Made by a program: the position numbers and the translations under genes. From assembly GCF_013364275.1 (NCBI RefSeq), contig NZ_CP054932.1, forward strand, positions 8,556,001 through 8,620,000: a DNA stretch of 64,000 nt, read 5' to 3'. The number at the start of each line of letters is the position of its first letter. Position 1 is the first letter of the stretch. The stretch comes from Actinomadura sp. NAK00032. GTDB taxonomy: Bacteria > Actinomycetota > Actinomycetes > Streptosporangiales > Streptosporangiaceae. The notes beneath the pieces were generated by a model, which worked only from the letters and a program-made list of their open reading frames with translations, had not been told where the DNA came from and searched no databases. Below, piece after piece: positions 42,632 to 51,223 of this stretch.

Positions 42632-43291
42632 ATGATCCGGGCTGTGGTGTTTGACGTCGGTGAGTGTCTGGTTGATGAGTCTCGGGAGTATGGGACGTGG
42701 GCTGATTGGTTGGGGGTGCCTCGGCATACGTTCTCGGCGATGTTCGGGGCGGTGATCGCTCGGGGGTTGGACTACCGGGAGACGTTCCAGGTGTTCGCGC
42801 CGGGGTTTGATCTGACGCAGCAGCGTGAGGAGCGGGCCGAGGTCGGGCGGCCTGAGACGTTCGGGGATGAGGACTTGTACCCGGATGCGCGTCCGACGCT
42901 GGCGAAGCTTCGGGGTGATGGGCTGTGGGTGGGGATCGCGGGGAATCAGACGGTGCGGGCCGGCGGGATCCTGCGGTCGTTGGACCTGCCCAGTGACATG
43001 ATCGCGACGTCGGATGACTGGGGTGTGTCCAAGCCTGATCCGGGGTTCTTCCGGTGCGTGGTGGACGCTGCGCCGTGCGATGCGGGCGAGGTGCTGTATG
43101 TGGGTGACCGGTTGGACAACGACATCATGCCCGCGGCTGCGGCGGGGTTGCGGACGGCGCTGATCCGGCGGGGGCCGTGGGGGATCGTTCAGCAGGACGA
43201 CCCGGAAGCCGACCGCGTTCCGACGATGCGGATTGATTCGCTGGCCGAGCTTCCGGGCCGTATCGCTGAGTTCAACGCTGGAGCGCGCTGA
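42632..43291 (+). CDS. HAD family hydrolase
   Basis: 219 residues from ATG 42632. HAD motif I is VVFDVGECLVDE (Asp nucleophile; the usual second Asp is Gly, as in several phosphatase and dehalogenase subgroups); motif II near AGNQTV; motif III Lys in WGVSKPDPGFF; motif IV VGDRLDNDIMPA. A helical cap follows motif I. Probable small-molecule phosphatase. Its end overlaps the convergent HTH gene by 20 bp. Confidence 0.88.
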   Translation: MIRAVVFDVGECLVDESREYGTWADWLGVPRHTFSAMFGAVIARGLDYRETFQVFAPGFDLTQQREERAEVGRPETFGDEDLYPDARPTLAKLRGDGLWVGIAGNQTVRAGGILRSLDLPSDMIATSDDWGVSKPDPGFFRCVVDAAPCDAGEVLYVGDRLDNDIMPAAAAGLRTALIRRGPWGIVQQDDPEADRVPTMRIDSLAELPGRIAEFNAGAR

Positions 43292-44549
43292 GGGTGGTCT
43301 GCCATCCGTACAGGCGGTCGTCCAGGCGGCGGACGCATTCGGTGTCGGCCCAGGGCTGGAGGGCGCGGCGGACGTCGTGCACGCGGTCCATTCCGGTGGC
43401 GTACCAGGTGACGGCGAGTTGCTCTAGGGCCTGCTGGGCGTAGGAGCATGCGGCTTCGGGGTCGCGCTGGGCGACCTCGACGGCGGCCAGGTCGCCGAGG
43501 ATGACGGCGCGTTGTTTGGCGTTGGTGTCGCCGATGGCGTCCAGGACGCCGAGGAGTGTGGCCTTGGCCTGGGCGGGCTGACCGGCCTTGAGCTGGGTGT
43601 CTCCCTTGAATGACGCGAGGCTGATGGGCGAGAACCAGTTGAACCAGTCGGGGGCGGGCTGCCCGGTGCTCTCGGCCAGCAGGTGTTCGGCGTGGTTGAT
43701 GAGGCGGAGCGCTTCGCGGGGGTGTCCGCAGCGGGTTTCGCACTCGGCCTCGACGGCGTCCAGCCATGCCAGGAACTCGGCGGGGGCGGTGCCGCGTCGG
43801 GCGTAGGTGCGGGCGGCGCGCATGCGTTCGGCGGCCTCGTCGCGGCGGCCGTCCCATCCGGGGATGAACGCGGCGTGCGCCAGGATCGCCGCGCCCAAGA
43901 GCGGGTCGTTGGCTTCGCCGGCGGCCTGGAGCGCGCGGACGTATGAGGCGTCGGCGTCGTCGGGCTGGCGCAGGTCGAAGAACTCGATGCGGCCGACCAG
44001 AAGCAGGGATTCGGCGAGCGCGGTGGCCAGGATGGTGCGCGGGACACCGGTCGTCTCGGCCAGGAGCTGCGTGCCGAGCTTGGTGTGCTCGACCACGGTC
44101 GGGTGGAGCTGGCCGGGCTGAACGGAGAAGTAGAGGCGACGCAACGCGCCGTTGATGGCGGAGAAGTCGGCCCCGACCGTGGGCGGCTGGACGGCGGCGT
44201 TGGCCTTGGGGAGTGGGAGCGTGGCGCCGCTTCCCTGGGCGGGGGCGGCGGACGCGTTGGGGGTGGGGCGTGAGGTCGCCGGGGCGTCCGAGGTCTCCCA
44301 CGGCGGGGTGAAGCCGAGTTCCTCGACGGGCAGTTGCAGCACGTGGACCAGAAGGCGCTGGTGGTCGGCGCGCGGCCACGGCGGGGACGCCGACTCCCAA
44401 CGGCGGATCTGACGGGCGCTGATCTGCATGTTCCCCAAGCCCAGCAGCGGGGCGGCTGCCGTCATGGCGTCGGCCAGTGCCTGCTGGGATGCGTATCCGG
44501 CGTGCTGCCGGGCTGCTTTGAGACGGGTGTTGCCTGCTGGGCGCGGCAT
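43272..44549 (-). CDS. Helix-turn-helix regulator with a TPR-like C-terminal region
   Basis: 425 residues. N-terminal XRE-type HTH (RLKAARQHAGYASQQALADA; ISARQIRRWESASPPWPRAD), a Pro/Ala linker (about 85-125), then repeated helical hairpins typical of TPR-containing streptomycete regulators (VVEHTKLGTQLLAETTGVPR, AQRDPEAACSYAQQALEQLA). Divergent from the zinc-ribbon gene; palindromes in the 167-bp gap may be its operators. May sense a peptide or partner protein, as TPR-HTH regulators do. Confidence 0.85.
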   Translation of the reverse strand: MPRPAGNTRLKAARQHAGYASQQALADAMTAAAPLLGLGNMQISARQIRRWESASPPWPRADHQRLLVHVLQLPVEELGFTPPWETSDAPATSRPTPNASAAPAQGSGATLPLPKANAAVQPPTVGADFSAINGALRRLYFSVQPGQLHPTVVEHTKLGTQLLAETTGVPRTILATALAESLLLVGRIEFFDLRQPDDADASYVRALQAAGEANDPLLGAAILAHAAFIPGWDGRRDEAAERMRAARTYARRGTAPAEFLAWLDAVEAECETRCGHPREALRLINHAEHLLAESTGQPAPDWFNWFSPISLASFKGDTQLKAGQPAQAKATLLGVLDAIGDTNAKQRAVILGDLAAVEVAQRDPEAACSYAQQALEQLAVTWYATGMDRVHDVRRALQPWADTECVRRLDDRLYGWQTTLSALQR

Positions 44550-44642
44550 CGTGCTTCCCTCCGCTGTGAGTCCTCTACGGGTCCGACTTTAGCGCCCATA
44601 GAGGTACCGAGCGGACTCTGTGACGAGATTAACGCCGCATAG

Positions 44643-44692
44643 CGTCCTAGAAACGTCCTCATAGAGACCTATGGACGGCCTTCGATAGGACG
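44643..44692. promoter_or_regulatory. Palindromes in the divergent HTH/zinc-ribbon intergenic region
   Basis: Contains CATAG-N4-CTATG (44660-44673, perfect) nested between CGTCCTA (44643-44649) and TAGGACG (44686-44692). Another CATAGAGG lies at 44598-44605. The arrangement fits binding sites of the adjacent HTH regulator. Confidence 0.45.
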
Positions 44693-44716
44693 TCGCGTTG
44701 CGGGAGTCTTGGCGTC

Positions 44717-44887
44717 ATGCGAGACGAGCAGGCGAGCAACGGGTGCGGGAACTGCAACGGTCGTGGGTGGAAGTTCGCCCACTCTCGGCGGGCGGTGCTG
44801 GTCGGGGCGCCGGGTGGTTCCGGGCCGGAGGTTGAGCGGGTGCCGTGTCGCTCGTGTGCGCCGTCGCGTGAGACGCGGGCGGCGTAG
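44717..44887 (+). CDS. Small double-CxxC zinc-ribbon protein
   Basis: 56 residues: NGCGNCNGRGWKFAHSRR, then VPCRSCAPSRETRAA. The two CxxC pairs, the first as CGNCNGRG, resemble a DnaJ-type zinc finger. Too short for other domains. First of a short run of small genes leading to the repressor. Probably a zinc-binding adaptor. Confidence 0.7.
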   Translation: MRDEQASNGCGNCNGRGWKFAHSRRAVLVGAPGGSGPEVERVPCRSCAPSRETRAA

Positions 44888-45039
44888 TCCGAAAAGCCGC
44901 GGGGCCGGTGGGTGTCACGGCGACTGGTGCGCGGGTTGGGGGTCCCCCCGGACCTGACCGCGCTCGGGACGGTAAGTCTCCCCATGGTCGCTTGTCCCGC
45001 CGGCCCCGCCTTCCCTTCTCTGGGAGTGGGTGACCCCCT

Positions 45040-45426
45040 GTGGGTGAGTCGGTGAAGCCGCGTACGCCGGACAGTGCATGGCGTCCGGCGGCGTTGGCGC
45101 TTGTGGAGGCGTTGACCGGGCATGGCCTGGTGGCGCAGGTGTGGGGCCATGGTGCGGTGCGGGCGCGCAACCCGGCCGGTGAACCCGACGGCGATGACCC
45201 GCGCGGGCAGGCCTTCGCGCCTGGGTTGCAGCAAGAGGTGCTGTGTCGTCGCCGGGACGGTGAGTTGTGGTGGTGGTGGGTCTGGTCGGGGCCGTCCCGC
45301 AAATCCCCGCCGGAACTGGAGCCGTTGTGCCCGGTGACGGACACGACCACTGCGGCCGACCGGATCGCGCACGTTCTGGCCGTCCCATTCGCCGACGCGT
45401 CCGCCTCGCCGGGCGGGTGCCGGTGA
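45040..45426 (+). CDS. Small hypothetical AICE protein
   Basis: 128 residues from GTG 45040 (GTG 45052 possible). Contains WRPAALALVEALTGHGLVAQ and EVLCRRRDGELWWWWVWSGP, and ends in a Pro/Ala-rich tail. Stop overlaps the next gene (TGATG at 45426). No known function; co-transcribed small genes of this kind are frequent in AICEs. Confidence 0.7.
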   Translation: MGESVKPRTPDSAWRPAALALVEALTGHGLVAQVWGHGAVRARNPAGEPDGDDPRGQAFAPGLQQEVLCRRRDGELWWWWVWSGPSRKSPPELEPLCPVTDTTTAADRIAHVLAVPFADASASPGGCR

Positions 45427-45647
45427 TGGGGGTGTCATGGGTGTCGGCGTCGGACGAGCGGAGTCGGCCGATGGCGGCGGCGATTGAGCGGGAGTTCTCC
45501 GGGGTGGTGGCCTGGTACGGGCACGCGACCCGGGCATGGTGGGCCATGGTCCCTGTCCGCCGTGACGTGCGGCTGGTGGAGGCACTCAGCCCACGCGAGT
45601 TGCGGGAAGCGATCGTCAACGCGCAGGGGTGGCCGTGGCCGAGATGA
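45426..45647 (+). CDS. Small hypothetical AICE protein
   Basis: 73 residues. VVAWYGHATRAWWAMVPVRR and VRLVEALSPRELREAIVNAQ: an aromatic-rich N-terminal part and a helical C-terminus. Coupled to both neighbours (TGATG upstream, ATGA downstream). Function unknown. Confidence 0.7.
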   Translation: MGVSWVSASDERSRPMAAAIEREFSGVVAWYGHATRAWWAMVPVRRDVRLVEALSPRELREAIVNAQGWPWPR

Positions 45648-46057
45648 CCGGCGACGACGCGCACAAGATCGGGCACTCGGGCATCGGATCTGAGTGCCCG
45701 ACCTCGTGCCTGGGGGTGCGGACGGTCGGTGATCTGCTCGGCCTGCTGGTGGAGGCGGGACGGACATCGGGGCTGGATGCGGTGTTCCCCGCGGCTGTGG
45801 CGGCGGCCGACCGGCGACATGAACACGCCGATGGCCGTATCGGGTTGGCGTGCCCGGTGGCGTGCTTGGGACTGTCGGCGCAGGTGGTGACGACGCTGCG
45901 CAATGACCGGCGTCGGCGGGTCAAGACGGTGGGGGAACTGCTGGGCCTGCTTCGGTCGGGTGGTCTGGGCAGGGTGCCGCAGATGGGGCCTCGGCGGGTG
46001 GGTGAAGTGCGCGTGGCGCTGCTTGCGGCGGGCTTCCCCGTCCCTGCCGACCTGTGA
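45644..46057 (+). CDS. Protein with two RNA polymerase alpha-CTD-like helix-hairpin-helix repeats
   Basis: 137 residues from ATG 45644, which overlaps the previous stop (ATGA). Two related units: CPTSCLGVRTVGDLLGLL and CPVACLGLSAQVVTTLRNDR; the second continues VKTVGELLGLLRSGGLGRVP and MGPRRVGEVRVALLAAGF, very close to the DNA-binding helix-hairpin-helix of the RNA polymerase alpha C-terminal domain. It may bind AT-rich upstream DNA or a regulator surface normally used by alpha. It directly precedes the repressor gene. Confidence 0.75.
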   Translation: MTGDDAHKIGHSGIGSECPTSCLGVRTVGDLLGLLVEAGRTSGLDAVFPAAVAAADRRHEHADGRIGLACPVACLGLSAQVVTTLRNDRRRRVKTVGELLGLLRSGGLGRVPQMGPRRVGEVRVALLAAGFPVPADL

Positions 46058-46159
46058 GGGTTCGGGCTGCTGGGTGTCCTGGCGCGAGGGAGAGCAGGGC
46101 GTTACAGTGCCGTGAGATGCGCTTATGCGGTCAAGTGTCACAGTAGTCAGGTGGTTGAT

Positions 46160-46897
46160 ATGTCGAGCTTGGAGTTCGAGCCCCCGAAGTATGCGCGGGT
46201 GGTGTTGGAGATCCGGCGGCGGATCGAGAACGGGGACTACCCGCCTGGATCGATGCTGCCTTCGGAATCACAGCTCGTCCGAGACTTCGCGGTCGGGCGC
46301 ACCACGGTGGTGCGGGCGTTGCAGATGCTCCAGCAGGACGGATGGATCACCCGTGAGCACGGGCGCGGCTCGTTTGTGAAGGGCCGTCCAGCCTCGGAGG
46401 TGCGGGCGAGTCGGCGGGGCCTGGCGCTGCTGGACCGTCCCGAGACACAGCCGGGCGTACGGCTGGTCGACGTCGGCCAGGTCGACGCTCCCGCCGGGGT
46501 GGCTTCGCTGCTGGGTCTGGACGGCGGCGGGGTGCGGGTGTTGGCTCGGCGGTCGCTGACGATCCGCGACGAGATCGCCTCGGACCTGGTGACGTGCTGG
46601 TTCCCGCTGGAACTGGTGTACGGCACCGACCTGGACAAGGACGCGGCGCTGCCGGTCGGGCTGCGGGATCACCTGCGGTCGGTCAAGGGCCTGCGGGTGG
46701 ATCACATCTCCGAGCGGCTGACCGCGCGGCTTCCCGCCGGCGACGAGGCCGAGGTGTTGCAGATCAGCCAGTCCGACCCGGTGATGGTGATGCTCGCCGG
46801 GATTCATGACGCCTCGGACGTGGTGCGGTTCGTGGCCGAGGTCGTGATGCCGGGGTCGCTGCATGAGCTGGAGGACGTGTACAGCGTCCCGGACTGA
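46160..46897 (+). CDS. GntR/HutC family regulator (KorSA-like AICE repressor)
   Basis: 245 residues from ATG 46160 with AGGTGG upstream. Winged helix: ARVVLEIRRRIENGDYPPGS, LPSESQLVRDFAVGRTTVVR, GWITREHGRGSFVKG. UTRA ligand domain from about residue 85 with RRSLTIRDEIASDLVTCWFP. In pSAM2 the equivalent KorSA represses pra and so holds replication and transfer off. The position just upstream of pra supports the same role. Confidence 0.88.
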   Translation: MSSLEFEPPKYARVVLEIRRRIENGDYPPGSMLPSESQLVRDFAVGRTTVVRALQMLQQDGWITREHGRGSFVKGRPASEVRASRRGLALLDRPETQPGVRLVDVGQVDAPAGVASLLGLDGGGVRVLARRSLTIRDEIASDLVTCWFPLELVYGTDLDKDAALPVGLRDHLRSVKGLRVDHISERLTARLPAGDEAEVLQISQSDPVMVMLAGIHDASDVVRFVAEVVMPGSLHELEDVYSVPD

Positions 46898-46940
46898 CCC
46901 CACGCTCCCTGTGATGTGATGCAGGTCACTTAAATCTGAG

Positions 46941-46996
46941 CTTGTTCGGTCGAGTGGGCGACGTACACTCATGTCACAAGCACTCGTCCGGACAAG
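46941..46996 (+). promoter_or_regulatory. pra promoter with an inverted repeat across it
   Basis: TTGTTC (46942-46947) and TACACT (46964-46969) with a 16-bp spacer form a plausible promoter about 60 bp before pra. CTTGTTCGG (46941-46949) and CCGGACAAG (46988-46996) are an inverted repeat with one mismatch bracketing it, a candidate repressor site. A GTCACA motif lies between and recurs upstream of the repressor gene. Confidence 0.5.
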
Positions 46997-47026
46997 CGGT
47001 CGGGTGAATGACGGAGGTGATCCGCG

Positions 47027-47455
47027 ATGGCGGTGCAGGGGCCGTTCAAGGTCGCGTTCGGGGACGTGTTCCCGTTCGGGGCGTTCGTCAAGGGCGGGGT
47101 GGAGGCGGTGCGGGACTTCGACCGGTCGACCCGTGAGAACTTCGTGCAGGCGCGCGACAAGGACACCGGGGAACTGGTGTGGGCGCTGGAGGTCCTGGAC
47201 GCGGACCCCGAGTCCAAGGGGACGTTCAAGGTGAAGCTGTCGGGGCCGGTGCAGCCGTTGGTGCCGGAGGCTCCGGCGGGGTTCCCGTTCGTGCCGGTGG
47301 AGTTCGACGGGCTGATGGTGACGCCGTACGTCAACTCCGGTACCGGACGGCTGGCCTACTCCCTCAAGGCGAGCGCGGTCCGTCCGGCCAACTTCAAGGG
47401 CGGCGCGAACCGCTCGGGCAAGGACGGCGGCGCGGCGAGCAAGGAGGCCGCGTGA
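47027..47455 (+). CDS. pra: Pra-like activator of AICE replication, integration and excision
   Basis: 142 residues. VKGGVEAVRDFDRSTRENFV, QARDKDTGELVWALEVLDAD and GFPFVPVEFDGLMVTPYVNS are hallmarks of the pSAM2 Pra family. Pra switches on rep-xis-int and is itself controlled by KorSA. Start ATG 47027 with GGAGGTGA upstream. Overlaps the next gene (GTGA). Confidence 0.88.
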   Translation: MAVQGPFKVAFGDVFPFGAFVKGGVEAVRDFDRSTRENFVQARDKDTGELVWALEVLDADPESKGTFKVKLSGPVQPLVPEAPAGFPFVPVEFDGLMVTPYVNSGTGRLAYSLKASAVRPANFKGGANRSGKDGGAASKEAA

Positions 47456-47760
47456 CGAACGCCTACAGCTACACCACGGTCCAGGTGGAGCCGGACGGGT
47501 CGGCGGCGGTGCACGTGTCCCTGCACCCGGACGAGTCGGTGTCGGTCCTGGCGGTCACCGGTCACGGGCGGGCGCAGATCTCGGTACAACACGCCAACGC
47601 CTCGGTGCTGATCGCTCCGACGAACGCGGCGGCCCCGACCACCGGTGACCTCCAGATCGCGCGGCACCTCGCCGAGTCGTTCGCGGTCTATGCGGCCGAG
47701 GTGGAGCGGCTGCACGCCGAGAACCGCGCGGCCGAACCGGCTGAGGACACGGCGGCCTGA
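47452..47760 (+). CDS. Small hypothetical AICE protein
   Basis: 102 residues from GTG 47452, overlapping the pra stop. Beta-rich first part (VQVEPDGSAAVHVSLHPDES, VLAVTGHGRAQISVQHANAS) and a helical tail rich in Ala/Glu (HLAESFAVYAAEVERLHAEN). Conserved position between pra and the translocase in AICEs; function not known. Confidence 0.75.
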   Translation: MTNAYSYTTVQVEPDGSAAVHVSLHPDESVSVLAVTGHGRAQISVQHANASVLIAPTNAAAPTTGDLQIARHLAESFAVYAAEVERLHAENRAAEPAEDTAA

Positions 47761-47850
47761 AAGCGGGTGGGGCGGCTGGAGCTGGTACCTCCGGCCGCCC
47801 CCGTTCCTCTCGCTCTCCCACAGCTTTGAAAGAGAAGAGGTGTCCAGGTT

Positions 47851-49317
47851 ATGGCCTGGGAGTTCCGCAAACTGCGCCCCGGTGACAACGTCGCGGTAGA
47901 GGCACAGCGTGACCCGTTTGCGGCGCCCAAGTGGGCGCCTCCGGTGTGGCACATGCCCGAGGGCCTGGTGCTCATCGTCAACACCGTCCGCGCCCTCGTC
48001 CGGACGGCCGTGTTCCTGGTCCGCAACATCGTCCCCGTCTCCGTCCTGTCCGTCTTGGGCTGGCTCGGCTACCGCTTCGGCTGGCTCGTCCCCGTCCTGC
48101 TCCCGGCCCTCGTCACCTTGGGCCTGTCGATGTGGGCGGGGGTGGACCGTCCGTCCTTCGTCCGCTGGATCGCCCGTCCCGCCCGTGCCCGGTGGCGGCT
48201 GATCGCGGTCTACCGGCGGGACTGGCAACCCGTCCTGGTCACCGCTGGCCTGACCAAGGTCCACAAGGGCCGGGAGTACCTGCCCTCCCTCGTCCGGGTC
48301 CGCTGCGGCCCTACCTCGGACCGGGTGCTCGTCCGCATGCTCAAAGGGCAGGCTCCCGACGCGTGGGAACGGGTCGCGGTCAACCTCGCGCACGGCTTCG
48401 GCGCAACCCTCGTCCGCGTCCGCGACGGGGACCGTCCGGGCCGCATCTGGCTCGAATTCGTCCGCAAAGACGCGCTCGCCGTCCCGATACCGGCGCTGCC
48501 CGTCCCGGACGGCTCCGCGGTGGACCTGTCCGGGGTGGTGATCGGACGGTGTGAGGACGGGTCGCCGTGGCGGCTGCGGCTCCTCGGCACGCATGTGCTG
48601 ATCGCGGGGGCGACGGGGGCCGGCAAGGGCTCGGTCATCTGGTCGACCATTCGCGCGCTGCTGCCGCTGATGCTCGCGGGGCTGGTGGAGGTGTGGGCGG
48701 TCGACCCCAAACGCATGGAACTGTCCTTCGGGCGTGCGCTGTTCGAGCGGTACGGGCGCTACAGCGACGACCCCAAGGGCGGCATGGTCAACATGTTGGA
48801 GGCGGCGGCCGAGGACATGAACGCCCGCGCCGAACAGTTCGCCGGGGTGACGCGGTCGTTCACGCCGTCGCATGAGCATCCGTTCCGGGTCGTCGTGGTG
48901 GATGAGCTGGCGTTCCTGACCGCCTACTGCCCTGAGCGTGATCTACGCAAGCGGGCCGAGTCGGCGCTTGCCGTGCTCACCTCGCAGGGCCGTTCGGTGG
49001 GGTATTGCGTGATCGGGGCGCAGCAGGACGCGCGCAAGGAGGTCAACAACCTGCGCAACCTGTTCCCCGACCGCATCGCCCTGCGCCTCGATGAAGACGA
49101 ACAGGTGGACATGGTGCTCGGCGACGGCGCCCGCAACCGTGGCGCCCTCGCCGACCAGATCTCCTCGGTCCCCGAGATCGGTGCGGGCGTCGGGTTCGTC
49201 CGGCTGGAAGCCTCCCCTGACCCGGTGCGGGTCCGGGCGGCCTACGTCTGCGACTCCGACATCCGCGACATGGTCGCCTACGGGGTGCCCAACCTCGACA
49301 CCTGGGGGGCTGCGTGA
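47851..49317 (+). CDS. FtsK/SpoIIIE-type DNA translocase (AICE transfer protein)
   Basis: 488 residues from ATG 47851. Two N-terminal membrane helices (about 45-85), then an ATPase domain with Walker A IAGATGAGKGSV (about 250-262), a VDPKRMELSFGR segment, Walker B VVVVDELAFL (about 346-355) and a QGRSVGYCVIGAQQ sensor. Moves double-stranded DNA; in pSAM2 the equivalent TraSA suffices for conjugation between hyphae. Overlaps repSA by 4 bp. Confidence 0.9.
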   Translation: MAWEFRKLRPGDNVAVEAQRDPFAAPKWAPPVWHMPEGLVLIVNTVRALVRTAVFLVRNIVPVSVLSVLGWLGYRFGWLVPVLLPALVTLGLSMWAGVDRPSFVRWIARPARARWRLIAVYRRDWQPVLVTAGLTKVHKGREYLPSLVRVRCGPTSDRVLVRMLKGQAPDAWERVAVNLAHGFGATLVRVRDGDRPGRIWLEFVRKDALAVPIPALPVPDGSAVDLSGVVIGRCEDGSPWRLRLLGTHVLIAGATGAGKGSVIWSTIRALLPLMLAGLVEVWAVDPKRMELSFGRALFERYGRYSDDPKGGMVNMLEAAAEDMNARAEQFAGVTRSFTPSHEHPFRVVVVDELAFLTAYCPERDLRKRAESALAVLTSQGRSVGYCVIGAQQDARKEVNNLRNLFPDRIALRLDEDEQVDMVLGDGARNRGALADQISSVPEIGAGVGFVRLEASPDPVRVRAAYVCDSDIRDMVAYGVPNLDTWGAA

Positions 49318-51032
49318 CCAACTTGGCTCCCGGCGTCACCCAACCCACCCTCGACGCTCCCGACGTCGCCCCGTCCCCTCCGGCCGAACCCGGCCCGGCA
49401 TCGGTCGTCAAAACGCTGGCTCCGCTCGCGCGGGGCGTGCTGGAAGCGGTCGCGGTCGAACACGGCGTCTGCATCCGCCCCGTCCCCATGCGACGGGTCA
49501 ACCTCACCACTGGCGCGGCCGAAATGGTCTACGTCCCGTGCGGTCACACCCTCGCCTCGGTCTGCCCCTCGTGCGCCGAACGCAAGCGCAAACTCCGCGC
49601 CGTCCAGTGCCGTCAAGGCTGGCACCTGACCGAGGAACCCGTCATCACCCGTGCCGACCCCGACGAAGAGCAACGCGCCTGGATGGAACTGCGGGCACAC
49701 GCGGCGGCAGCCCGTGACCGTGCGGCCGTCGACGGGACGGCGGACGGGGAAGACTCCGAGTTCTGGGACGCGGTGATACGAGACCTCGACAACGAGCTTG
49801 AACGGACCGGGGTCCGCGGTGCCCTCAAGACCAGTGAAGAGACCAGGGGCCGGCGCACTCGGTCGACTCGGCGGCGGCAGGATGCGCCCGACCTTCCTCG
49901 GCGTCCGGTCGACTCCCGCACGGTCGGCAAGGTGTTCCGGGGCCACGATGGCAAGACCTTCCGGCCTTCGCTGTTCCTGACCCTCACCCTGGACTCCTAC
50001 GGGCGGGTGCGCGGTGACGGTACGCCGGTCGACCCCGAGTCCTACGACTACACGAGGGCGGCGCGGGACGCGTTGCACTTCTCCAAGCTGGTAGATCGGT
50101 TCGTGCAGAACCTGCGCCGGTTCGTCGGCTACGACGTCCAGTATTTCGCCGCCGTCGAACCGCAACGCCGTCTCGCCCCGCATCTGCACATGGCGATCCG
50201 GGGCACGATCTCACGGGCCGAGCTGCGGCAGGTGGTGGCGGCCACCTACCACCAAGTGTGGTGGCCTCCGACCGACCGCGTCGTCTTCGACGGCGAACAC
50301 CTGCCCGTCTGGGACGACGTTGCGGGCGAGAACGGCGGCGGCTACCTCGACCCGGCAACCGGGGAAGTCCTGCCGACCTGGGATGAGGCGCTAGACGCCC
50401 TGGGCCAGGACGACGGCGCCGAAGCCCTGCACGTGGTGAAGTTCGGGCAGCAGATCGACGCACAGGGCGTCCTGGCCGACTCGGCCGACTCCCGGCGCTG
50501 CATCGGCTACCTGACCAAATACCTGGTCAAGGGCGTCGCCGAATGCCACACCGCCGAAACCAGCGCGCAACGTGAACACGTCGACCGCATGGCCGAAACC
50601 CTGCGCTACGAACCGTGCTCACCGACCTGCGCGAACTGGCTGCGCTACGGCGTGCAGCCCAAAAACCCGCGCAAGGGCCTCACGCCGGGCTACTGCAAGG
50701 GCAAGGCACACCGCCGCGAACACCTCGGCTACGGCGGCCGCCGCGTCCTGGTCTCCCGCAAATGGTCCGGCAAAACCCTCGCCGATCACAAAGCCGACCG
50801 CAAAGCCTGGGTCCTCGCCCGCCTCGCCGAAGCCGGAATCCCCGTCGCCAACCCCGCCGACCCCCAAGCGGTCCACATCTGGGAGAGAGCCGGCCCCGCA
50901 GACCCCGACGTCAGACCCGCCGAACAACGACTCTTGCTCCTGATCAACGAACGCATACAACGGCGCCGCCAACTCGACGCCGCGACCCACAACCCCACCC
51001 CAGAACTTTCGGCAACTGCGGAGGCGGCGTGA
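49314..51032 (+). CDS. repSA: RepSA-like rolling-circle replication initiator
   Basis: 572 residues from GTG 49314. Zinc-ribbon-like VPCGHTLASVCPSCAERKRK (about 74-93), Rep motif 1 FRPSLFLTLTLDSYGRV, the HUH metal site in LAPHLHMAIRG (His290, His292), and a YLTKYLVKG motif with Tyr399 and Tyr403. Nicks the double-strand origin to start rolling-circle replication of the excised circle. The origin is often in or beside rep and was not located. Overlaps xis (GTGA). Confidence 0.93.
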   Translation: MTNLAPGVTQPTLDAPDVAPSPPAEPGPASVVKTLAPLARGVLEAVAVEHGVCIRPVPMRRVNLTTGAAEMVYVPCGHTLASVCPSCAERKRKLRAVQCRQGWHLTEEPVITRADPDEEQRAWMELRAHAAAARDRAAVDGTADGEDSEFWDAVIRDLDNELERTGVRGALKTSEETRGRRTRSTRRRQDAPDLPRRPVDSRTVGKVFRGHDGKTFRPSLFLTLTLDSYGRVRGDGTPVDPESYDYTRAARDALHFSKLVDRFVQNLRRFVGYDVQYFAAVEPQRRLAPHLHMAIRGTISRAELRQVVAATYHQVWWPPTDRVVFDGEHLPVWDDVAGENGGGYLDPATGEVLPTWDEALDALGQDDGAEALHVVKFGQQIDAQGVLADSADSRRCIGYLTKYLVKGVAECHTAETSAQREHVDRMAETLRYEPCSPTCANWLRYGVQPKNPRKGLTPGYCKGKAHRREHLGYGGRRVLVSRKWSGKTLADHKADRKAWVLARLAEAGIPVANPADPQAVHIWERAGPADPDVRPAEQRLLLLINERIQRRRQLDAATHNPTPELSATAEAA

Positions 51033-51223
51033 GCACCAAGCGGGATGAACTCCTTACGGTCGACCAAGTTCTCGAAGCGCTCGGCGGTGTCTCCCGGCGG
51101 ACGTTCTACCGCTGGCGCGAGATCGGGCACGCACCGGAAGCGCTGCGCCTGCCCAACGGTGAACTTCGCATCTGGCGTAGCGAGCTTGTGTGCTGGCTCA
51201 ACGGACTTCGGGAGGCAGCGTGA
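51029..51223 (+). CDS. xis: Excisionase (small winged-HTH protein)
   Basis: 64 residues from GTG 51029. LLTVDQVLEALGGVSRRTFY, RWREIGHAP, LPNGELRIWRSELVCWL: a MerR/Xis-type helix-turn-helix. Directs integrase toward excision. Overlaps both repSA and int, so rep, xis and int are produced together. Confidence 0.9.
   Translation: MSTKRDELLTVDQVLEALGGVSRRTFYRWREIGHAPEALRLPNGELRIWRSELVCWLNGLREAA

Noticed and set aside
44717..46057. A toxin-antitoxin pair among the small AICE genes
   Set aside because: Sizes and overlaps would fit, but none of the proteins shows a known toxin or antitoxin motif.
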